This document shows, one piece after another, positions 56,701-64,000 of a stretch of 64,000 nt of DNA. Each line of letters opens with the position of its first letter. Position 1 is the stretch's first letter. Position numbers and translations under genes: made by a program. Below the pieces are notes generated by a model. It saw only the letters and a program-made list of their open reading frames with translations, did no database searches and was not told the DNA's origin. Source of the DNA: Nemertoderma westbladi (taxonomy: Eukaryota; Xenacoelomorpha; Nemertodermatida; Nemertodermatidae); NCBI GenBank assembly GCA_032718475.1, contig JAUCBJ010000001.1, positions 62,001 through 126,000 on the forward strand, given 5' to 3'.

Positions 56701-59700
56701 TGCTGTAACCAGCTAGGTCGGGAACTTAAGGTGAGTGTTTGTGCTGTAACCAGCTAGGTACCAGGAACTTAAGGTGAGTGCTTGTGCTGTAACCAGCTAG
56801 GTACCAGGAACTTAAGGTGAGTGTTTGTGCTGTAACCAGCTAGGTACCAGGAACTTAAGGTGAGTGTTTGTGTTGTAACCAGCTAGGTACCAGGAACTTA
56901 AGGTGAGTGTTTGTGATGTAACCAGCTAGGTACCAGGAACTTAAGGTGAGTGCTTGTGCTGTAACCAGCTAGGTACCAGGAACTTAAGGTGAGTGTTTGT
57001 GCTGTAACCAGCTAGGTACCTGTAACTTAAGGTGAGTGTTTGTGCTGTAACCAGCTAGGTCGGGAACTTAAGGTGAGTGTTTGTGCTGTAACCAGCTAGG
57101 TACCTGGAACTTAAGGTGAGTGTTTGTGCTGTAACCAGCTAGGTACCAGGAACTTAAGGTGAGTGTTTGTGTTGTAACCAGCTAGGTACCAGGAACTTAA
57201 GGTGAGTGTTTGTGCTGTAACCAGCTAGGTACCAGGAACTTAAGGTGAGTGTTTGTGCTGTAACCAGCTAGGTACCTGTAACTTAAGGTGAGTGTTTGTG
57301 CTGTAACCAGCTAGGTACCAGGAACTTAAGGTGAGTGTTTGTGTTGTAACCAGCTAGGTACCTGTAACTTAAGGTGAGTGTTTGTGCTGTAACCAGCTAG
57401 GTACCTGTAACTTAAGGTGAGTGCTTTTGCTGTAACCAGCTAGGTCGGGAACTTAAGGTGAGTGTTTGTGTTGTAACCAGCTAGGTCGGGAACTTAAGGT
57501 GAGTGTTTGTGCTGTAACCAGCTAGGTACCAGGAACTTAAGGTGAGTGTTTGTGCTGTAACCAGCTAGGTACCTATGGAAGTTAAGGTGAGTGCTTGTGC
57601 TGTAACCAGCTAGGTCGGGAACTTAAGGTGAGTGTTTGTGCTGTAACCAGCTAGGTCGGGAACTTAAGGTGAGTGTTTGTGCTGTAACCAGCTAGGTACC
57701 TGGAAGTTAAGGTGAGTGCTTGTGCTGTAACCAGCTAGGTACCAGGAACTTAAGGTGAGTGTTTGTGCTGTAACCAGCTAGGTCGGGAACTTAAGGTGAG
57801 TGTTTGTGCTGTAACCAGCTAGGTCGGGAACTTAAGGTGAGTGTTTGTGCTGTAACCAGCTAGGTACCAGGAACTTAAGGTGAGTGTTTGTGTTGTAACC
57901 AGCTAGGTACCTGTAACTTAAGGTGAGTGTTTGTGCTGTAACCAGCTAGGTCGGGAACTTAAGGTGAGCGTTTGTGCTGTAACCAGCTAGGTACCAGGAA
58001 CTTAAGGTGAGTGTTTGTGCTGTAACCAGCTAGGTACCTGGAAGTTAAGGTGAGTGTTTGTGTTGTAACCAGCTAGGTACCAGGAACTTAAGGTGAGTGT
58101 TTGTGCTGTAACCAGCTAGGTACCTGTAACTTAAGGTGAGTGTTTGTGCTGTAACCAGCTAGGTCGGGAACTTAAGGTGAGTGTTTGTGCTGTAACCAGC
58201 TAGGTACCAGGAACTTAAGGTGAGTGTTTGTGCTGTAACCAGCTAGGTACCAGGAACTTAAGGTGAGTGTTTGTGCTGTAACCAGCTAGGTACCAGGAAC
58301 TTAAGGTGAGTGCTTGTGCTGTAACCAGCTAGGTCGGGAACTTAAGGTGAGTGTTTGTGCTGTAACCAGCTAGGTACCAGGAACTTAAGGTGAGTGTTTG
58401 TGCTGTAACCAGCTAGGTACCAGGAACTTAAGGTGAGTGTTTGTGCTGTAACCAGCTAGGTACCTGGAAGTTAAGGTGAGTGTTTGTGCTGTAACCAGCT
58501 AGGTACCTGTAACTTAAGGTGAGTGCTTGTGCTGTAACCAGCTAGGTCGGGAACTTAAGGTGAGTGTTTGTGCTGTAACCAGCTAGCTCGGGAACTTAAG
58601 GTGAGTGCTTGTGCTGTAACCAGCTAGGTACCAGGAACTTAAGGTGAGTGTTTGTGCTGTAACCAGCTAGGTACCTGGAAGTTAAGGTGAGTGTTTGTGC
58701 TGTAACCAGCTAGGTACCAGGAACTTAAGCTGAGTGTTTGTGCTGTAACCAGCTAGGTACCAGGTACTTAAGGTGAGTGTTTGTGCTGTAACCAGCTAGG
58801 TACCTGGAACTTAAGGTGAGTGCTTTTGCTGTAACCAGCTAGGTCGGGAACTTAAGGTGAGTGCTTGTGCTGTAACCAGCTAGGTACCTGGAACTTAAGG
58901 TGAGTGTTTGTGCTGTAACCAGCTAGGTACCTGTAACTTAAGGTGAGTGTTTGTGCTGTAACCAGCTAGGTCGGGAACTTAAGGTGAGTGCTTGTGCTGT
59001 AACCAGCTAGGTACCAGGAACTTAAGGTGAGTGTTTGTGCTGTAACCAGCTAGGTACCAGGAACTTAAGGTGAGTGTTTGTGCTGTAACCAGCTAGGTAC
59101 CTGGAACTTAAGGTGAGTGCTTTTGCTGTAACCAGCTAGGTCGGGAACTTAAGGTGAGTGCTTGTGCTGTAACCAGCTAGGTACCTGGAACTTAAGGTGA
59201 GTGTTTGTGCTGTAACCAGCTAGGTACCAGGAACTTAAGGTGAGTGTTTGTGTTGTAACCAGCTAGGTACCAGGAACTTAAGGTGAGTGTTTGTGCTGTA
59301 ACCAGCTAGGTACCTGGAACTTAAGGTGAGTGCTTTTGCTGTAACCAGCTAGGTACCAGGAACTTAAGGTGAGTGTTTGTGCTGTAACCAGCTAGGTACC
59401 TGGAACTTAAGGTGAGTGTTTGTGCTGTAACCAGCTAGGTCGGGAACTTAAGGTGAGTGTTTGTGCTGTAACCAGCTAGGTACCAGGAACTTAAGGTGAG
59501 TGTTTGTGTTGTAACCAGCTAGGTACCTGGAACTTAAGGTGAGTGTTTGTGCTGTAACCAGCTAGGTCGGGAACTTAAGGTGAGTGTTTGTGCTGTAACC
59601 AGCTAGGTACCAGGAACTTAAGGTGAGTGTTTGTGTTGTAACCAGCTAGGTACCAGGAACTTAAGGTGAGTGTTTGTGCTGTAACCAGCTAGGTACCAGG

Positions 59701-62700
59701 AACTTAAGGTGAGTGTTTGTGCTGTAACCAGCTAGGTACCTGGAACTTAAGGTGAGTGCTTTTGCTGTAACCAGCTAGGTCGGGAACTTAAGGTGAGTGT
59801 TTGTGCTGTAACCAGCTAGGTCGGGAACTTAAGGTGAGCGTTTGTGCTGTAACCAGCTAGGTACCAGGAACTTAAGGTGAGTGTTTGTGCTGTAACCAGC
59901 TAGGTCGGGAACTTAAGGTGAGTGTTTGTGCTGTAACCAGCTAGGTACCAGGAACTTAAGGTGAGTGTTTGTGCTGTAACCAGCTAGGTCGGGAACTTAA
60001 GGTGAGTGTTTGTGCTGTAACCAGCTAGGTACCAGGAACTTAAGGTGAGTGCTTTTGCTGTAACCAGCTAGGTCGGGAACTTAAGGTGAGTGTTTGTGCT
60101 GTAACCAGCTAGGTACCAGGAACTTAAGGTGAGTGTTTGTGCTGTAACCAGCTAGGTGCCAGGAACTTAAGGTGAGTGTTTGTGCTGTAACCAGCTAGGT
60201 ACCAGGAACTTAAGGTGAGTGTTTGTGTTGTAACCAGCTAGGTACCTGGAACTTAAGGTGAGTGCTTTTGCTGTAACCAGCTAGGTCGGGAACTTAAGGT
60301 GAGTGTTTGTGCTGTAACCAGCTAGGTACCAGGAACTTAAGGTGAGTGTTTGTGTTGTAACCAGCTAGGTACCTGGAACTTAAGGTGAGTGCTTTTGCTG
60401 TAACCAGCTAGGTCGGGAACTTAAGGTGAGTGTTTGTGCTGTAACCAGCTAGGTACCAGGAACTTAAGGTGAGTGCTTTTGCTGTAACCAGCTAGGTCGG
60501 GAACTTAAGGTGAGTGTTTGTGCTGTAACCAGCTAGGTACCAGGAACTTAAGGTGAGTGTTTGTGCTGTAACCAGCTAGGTGCCAGGAACTTAAGGTGAG
60601 TGTTTGTGCTGTAACCAGCTAGGTACCAGGAACTTAAGGTGAGTGTTTGTGTTGTAACCAGCTAGGTACCTGGAACTTAAGGTGAGTGCTTTTGCTGTAA
60701 CCAGCTAGGTCGGGAACTTAAGGTGAGTGTTTGTGCTGTAACCAGCTAGGTACCAGGAACTTAAGGTGAGTGTTTGTGTTGTAACCAGCTAGGTACCTGG
60801 AACTTAAGGTGAGTGCTTTTGCTGTAACCAGCTAGGTCGGGAACTTAAGGTGAGTGTTTGTGCTGTAACCAGCTAGGTCGGGAACTTAAGGTGAGTGTTT
60901 GTGCTGTAACCAGCTAGGTACCTGGAACTTAAGGTGAGTGCTTGTGCTGTAACCAGCTAGGTACCTGGAAGTTAAGGTGAGTGTTTGTGCTGTAACCAGC
61001 TAGGTACCAGGAACTTAAGGTGAGTGCTTTTGCTGTAACCAGCTAGGTCGGGAACTTAAGGTGAGTGTTTGTGCTGTAACCAGCTAGGTACCTGGAACTT
61101 AAGGTGAGTGTTTGTGCTGTAACCAGCTAGGTCGGGAACTTAAGGTGAGTGTTTGTGCTGTAACCAGCTAGGTACCAGGAACTTAAGGTGAGTGTTTGTG
61201 TTGTAACCAGCTAGGTACCTGGAACTTAAGGTGAGTGCTTTTGCTGTAACCAGCTAGGTCGGGAACTTAAGGTGAGTGTTTGTGCTGTAACCAGCTAGGT
61301 ACCAGGAACTTAAGGTGAGTGTTTGTGTTGTAACCAGCTAGGTACCTGGAAGTTAAGGTGAGTGCTTGTGCTGTAACCAGCTAGGTACCTGGAAGTTAAG
61401 GTGATTGTTTGTGCTGTAACCAGCTAGGTACCAGGAACTTAAGGTGAGTGTTTGTGTTGTAACCAGCTAGGTACCTGGAAGTTAAGGTGATTGTTTGTGC
61501 TGTAACCAGCTAGGTACCAGGAACTTAAGGTGAGTGTTTGTGTTGTAACCAGCTAGGTACCTGGAACTTAAGGTGAGTGCTTTTGCTGTAACCAGCTAGG
61601 TCGGGAACTTAAGGTGAGTGTTTGTGCTGTAACCAGCTAGGTCGGGAACTTAAGGTGAGTGTTTGTGCTGTAACCAGCTAGGTACCAGGAACTTAAGGTG
61701 AGTGTTTGTGTTGTAACCAGCTAGGTACCTGGAACTTAAGGTGAGTGCTTTTGCTGTAACCAGCTAGGTCGGGAACTTAAGGTGAGTGTTTGTGCTGTAA
61801 CCAGCTAGGTACCAGGAACTTAAGGTGAGTGTTTGTGTTGTAACCAGCTAGGTACCTGGAAGTTAAGGTGAGTGCTTGTGCTGTAACCAAACCAGCTAGG
61901 TACCTGAAAGTTAATAATATAATTATGGAACTTTCCGATTGTCATTTTATAAAGATAAGTATTGCATAAACTAGGAAGATGAACTTGTTAACATCCTATT
62001 TAATATCTGTAATAATACGGTTACATACGTTTTCTTTAGTGTTGCGCACTAGGCTAATTATTTTTATTTGAATGATTTACTGTAATTTGCCCTCGTTTTA
62101 TTTAAATTAGGTTTTGGCTGAAGATAAAATAGAACAAGCGAATTTGGAGATGAGTAGACTAAAGTCGAAGTACGAAACGGATATAGCTGGATTACAGGTA
62201 ATGTATCATATTACATGGGGACCAATAAGGTAGTCATTACTGAATCCATTACATCACCCGTGCCCGTTGCTTCTGATTGTTACTGATGACGGCTCGCCTT
62301 ACATTCTCGCAGACCGAGATATAGGATCTATATGGTGATGTAAATAAACATTGCAAACGAGTCCGTGTTGGGTAGAACGAATGATGAACTGGATTGGATG
62401 GTTGTGGGGGTGTCCCGTCCCGAACCCTGCTGACACAGGCCCTCACGTAATAGAGCAAACCTAATCTATCTTCGCCTGCAGCTGATCAGTCAGAGTACTG
62501 AATTGTACTGAACAGCAGTGCGATAAAGTATCGATAGGCCTACAGCTAGTGATCTACCGCGATCTAAATTTGGTTGGGGCCGGGAAAGATGAGTTTTGGC
62601 AAGGCCGGGATTATAAAATTTTTCCAATTATACCTTCTAACAGTTTGATCACTTTCTGATCTTTTTTTAAGCAGAGAAATCGGTTCATCGTGTTAACTAT

Positions 62701-63950
62701 TTTGTTTACTTTTATAATTATTAATTTTAAATTTATTGAATTGCACTAATTGGTAAAAGTTTCTGGCAATTTAAATTGTAAGTACAATTATACACAGCAC
62801 CACAAACCGGATAGAAACAAATCTTCCTCCCCCAACAAAACCATCCCTCTCCAACTCCCCTCACTCCATAACTTATCCAATCTCCAACTCCCCTCACTCC
62901 ATAACTTATCCAATCTCCAACTCCCCTCACTCCGTAACTTATCCAATCTCCAACTCCCCTCACTCCATAACTTATCCAATCTCCAACTCCCCTCACTCCG
63001 TAACTTATCCAATCTCCAACTCCCCTCACTCCGTAACTTATCCAATCTCCAACTCCCCTCACTCCGTAACTTATCCAATCTCCAACTCCCCTCACTCCGT
63101 AACTTATCCAATCTCCAAGTCCCCTCACTCCGTAACTTATCCAATCCCCAACTCCCCTCACTCCGTAACTTATCCAATCTCCAACTCCCCTCACTCCGTA
63201 ACTTATCCAATCTCCAACTCCTCTCACTCCGTAACTTATCCAATCTCCAACTCCCCTCACTCCGTAACTTATCCAATCTCCAACTCCCCTCACTCCGTAA
63301 CTTATCCAATCTCCAACTCCCCTCACTCCGTAACTTATCCAATCTCCAACTCAACCTTCTCCACTAAATACTCAAAGCATGGAACCCTTCCAATCAGCCC
63401 TCACCCGAAAATTATTAATCAATTTATCAAATTTAAAACAAAATTAATCAATTAATTCCGAAATAATCAAAAAATTAATTTGAACTCTATCATACAATTA
63501 TTATTTTGCAAATAAACAATTATTATCCCGGCCCTAAATTGATTATTTCAAGGGATAGGGGTGTGTGTGTAGTAACATAATTTTTCCCCCTAAGTATACA
63601 TCCATATTGATCCCTTTAGCACTCGGATCGCATAAAATTTACTCACGACTTGGAGTTACTAATTTACCGGGGCCCTGTTCGATCCCTACTTGTAGCTGTT
63701 CGGTAATTATTGGACCCGAATGTATTAGATCCCAGTACACTCTGGAGAAGCACCTTTACACTCCCCCAGTATTTTTACATTCATCATTATAATTAATAAT
63801 ATCTATGTTTTATAGGCGTCTTTGAAGATGGAACAAATGAGATCTACGAGTTTGGAACAATCGTTAGAACAGAAAGTGCGAGACAACTCTGAACTAACTA
63901 GTATCTGTGATGGATTAATAGTTAGAATTAATGCCACAGGTCAAAAATAG
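41789..63950 (+). CDS. TACC: TACC-family centrosome/spindle protein, six coding exons
   Basis: Coding exons: 41789-43581, 50570-50778, 51085-51271, 52629-52713, 62111-62197, 63816-63950. Frames join without a break, giving about 831 aa. Exon 1 (~597 aa) is mostly disordered, with two LYxKFDPLV motifs (about residues 222 and 519) and a Ser/Pro-rich stretch with PLPPPTSP repeats between them. Exons 2-6 encode the ~210-aa C-terminal coiled-coil TACC domain, including YQELK at the end of exon 4 and SLKMEQMRSTSLEQSLEQK in exon 6. In known animals this domain binds ch-TOG/XMAP215 proteins and targets the complex to centrosomes and spindle microtubules, often under Aurora A control. The start is ATG in ACCATGA context. 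The intron 3 donor (AG|GTTGGT) is weak. Introns 1, 3, 4 and 5 each carry a different minisatellite; intron 4 is the 9.4-kb splice-donor array. I cannot say which vertebrate paralogue it is closest to. Confidence 0.95.
43995..44520 (+). repeat. ~17-bp minisatellite in TACC intron 1
   Basis: Tandem variants of GTCGGTGGTGGCTGAGA / GTCGGTCGTGGCTGAGG, about 30 copies. It is GC-rich in an AT-rich intron. The ORF on the minus strand follows from the repeat. Confidence 0.9.
44530..45850. other. TACC intron 1, no gene
   Basis: AT-rich sequence with a CGAGCGAGTGAAGCGAGGGAGG motif (45064-45085) and a poly-C tract (45617-45634). Two TAGGCCTA octamers (44638-44645, 45374-45381). Confidence 0.5.
45850..46833 (+). 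repeat. ~470-bp GATC-rich tandem repeat, left part
   Basis: Repeat landmarks in order: GGTTCTCGAGATC, TGATCA..AAAGATCGTGTTTTTC, CTCGAAAACTTTGTTTGAGA, GGGGCAACTTTTGAGC, TTTGATCAGGCC, AAAACTTAACAT, AAGATCATGATCGCG. Units begin near 46122 and 46585. The third unit is interrupted by the hAT at 46834 and resumes at 48651. Confidence 0.8.
47095..47254 (-). mobile_element. tRNA-derived SINE, second copy
   Basis: On the minus strand the A box TGGTGTAGTGG is at 47235-47245 and the B box GGTTCGATCC at 47192-47201, followed by GCACGAATGG and CATCCTTAAATG. It matches the SINE at 1930-2160 through head and body. Like that copy it is inside a hAT element, but of another family. Confidence 0.8.
47501..47838. 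mobile_element. Harbinger-like MITE, TTA target duplication
   Basis: Ends begin GGCCCGTGCTCCACTGGTAA and are perfect inverted repeats for about 23 bp. TTA flanks both sides (47498-47500 and 47839-47841), matching the TWA target preference of PIF/Harbinger elements. Length 338 bp, no ORF. It is nested in the hAT at 46834-48650. Confidence 0.75.
47880..47980 (+). repeat. ~20-bp ATTTTACATTGATTTTA repeat
   Basis: About five imperfect copies of TTATTTTACATTGATTT, next to the Harbinger-like MITE. Confidence 0.7.
48270..48330 (+). repeat. Dispersed ~75-bp repeat fragment
   Basis: CGTTTATTGTTTTGGTTCGA, then CACTGTAACATGCTCCTTTTCCTT match the family at 2725-2945. It is inside the hAT at 46834-48650. 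Confidence 0.65.
48651..48960 (+). repeat. ~470-bp GATC-rich repeat, right part after the hAT
   Basis: Continues the interrupted unit: AACTTAACATTACAAAAAGA, GGGGGTAGCCAAAATTTG, AAGATCATGATCGCGAAA. Copies are diverged from the left part. Confidence 0.75.
48960..50569 (+). other. Rest of TACC intron 1, no gene
   Basis: AT-rich. A CT/ACT microsatellite lies at 49808-49897. Acceptor for exon 2 is TTACCTTAG at 50561-50569. Confidence 0.7.
51363..51905 (+). repeat. 19-bp palindromic minisatellite in TACC intron 3
   Basis: About 28 copies of GTTAACTCGAGTTAATGAG. Each contains the perfect 14-bp palindrome TTAACTCGAGTTAA (GTTAAC plus CTCGAG). Variants change single bases. It begins 92 bp after the exon 3 donor. 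Confidence 0.95.
52700..61910 (+). repeat. ~215-copy tandem array carrying the TACC exon 4 splice donor
   Basis: The unit is about 43 bp (41-45 by variant): (G)TACCAGGAACTTAAG, then GTGAGTGTTTGTGCTGTAACC, then AGCTAG. The first copy is genuine coding sequence: exon 4 ends TACCAGGAACTTAAG (YQELK, 52699-52713) and intron 4 begins GTGAGTG. Every later unit repeats the last ~14 exon bases with the 5' splice site. Main variants at the linker are GTACCAGG, GTCGGG, GTACCTATGG and GTACCTGG/GTACCTGTAA; T/C at GTGAGTG(T/C)TT and C/T at GTG(C/T)TGTAAC also vary. In the exon frame each unit has a stop at AGC-TAG, nine codons after the donor. The last unit decays near 61900, about 200 bp before exon 5. 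Confidence 0.97.
62830..63355 (+). repeat. 33-bp minisatellite in TACC intron 5
   Basis: About 16 copies of CTCCAACTCCCCTCACTCC followed by GTAACTTATCCAAT. Because 33 is a multiple of three, long ORFs appear on both strands (188-205 aa); they are repeat artefacts. Confidence 0.95.
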
Positions 63951-63963
63951 TTTAATTTAATGA

Positions 63964-63969
63964 AATAAA
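63964..63969 (+). promoter_or_regulatory. Poly(A) signal of TACC
   Basis: AATAAA 14 nt after the TACC stop codon at 63948-63950. It is close to the stop, implying a very short 3' UTR unless a later signal outside the window is used. Confidence 0.6.
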
Positions 63970-64000
63970 GCTTAATAATTTATAGAATAGCGCAGTGATA

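Noticed and set aside
52700-61910. CRISPR-like array
   Set aside because: Repeats are contiguous with no unique spacers, and the host is a eukaryote; the unit is a copied exon-intron boundary.
62733-63367. ORFs of 188-205 aa on both strands
   Set aside because: Produced by a 33-bp tandem repeat whose length is a multiple of three.

Overview
This is a 64 kb piece of a eukaryotic nuclear genome, almost certainly from an invertebrate animal. It is AT-rich outside exons, has GT-AG introns, and is packed with DNA transposons, a Ty3/gypsy retrotransposon, non-LTR retrotransposon remnants, tRNA-derived SINEs and minisatellites. A species cannot be assigned from the sequence alone. No bacterial-type features (operons, CRISPR, ribosome binding sites) are present.

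Only two host genes are supported, both on the + strand. The first (4955-7776, two coding exons, about 647 aa) is PCIF1/CAPAM, the cap-specific adenosine N6-methyltransferase that binds the phosphorylated RNA polymerase II tail; it has its WW domain and NPPF catalytic motif. The second (41789-63950, six coding exons, about 831 aa) is a TACC protein, a centrosome and spindle microtubule adaptor, with two LYxKFDPLV motifs in its large first exon and the C-terminal coiled-coil TACC domain spread over the last five. The genes are in different pathways and nothing suggests joint regulation.

The 34 kb between them is a nest of mobile elements. Four hAT-type elements (1084-3705, 22442-22609, 32848-34104, 46834-48650) can be bounded by 8-bp target duplications, one of them with a single mismatch. 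Two Tc1/mariner-type elements are flanked by TA (17073-18725, 27806-28966). There is a Mutator-like element inserted in a larger inverted-repeat element (14191-15202 in 13246-15302), a Harbinger-like MITE (47501-47838), and a foldback complex from about 16043 to 29410. A near-intact Ty3/gypsy element (35386-40214, minus strand) has almost identical LTRs and a 5-bp target duplication.

Two observations stand out. First, intron 4 of TACC (52714-62110) is almost wholly a tandem array of roughly 215 units of about 43 bp, each carrying the last ~14 nt of the preceding exon plus its 5' splice site, so the intron holds hundreds of copies of its own donor. Second, the palindromes TAGGCCTA (23 copies) and TACCGGTA (11 copies) are strongly over-represented. 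In four places where an insertion-free homologue exists in the window, the difference is exactly six bases, as if TA had become TA-GGCC-TA or TA-CCGG-TA. The two mariner-type elements here end in GG...CC and CC...GG next to TA, so these octamers may be excision footprints.
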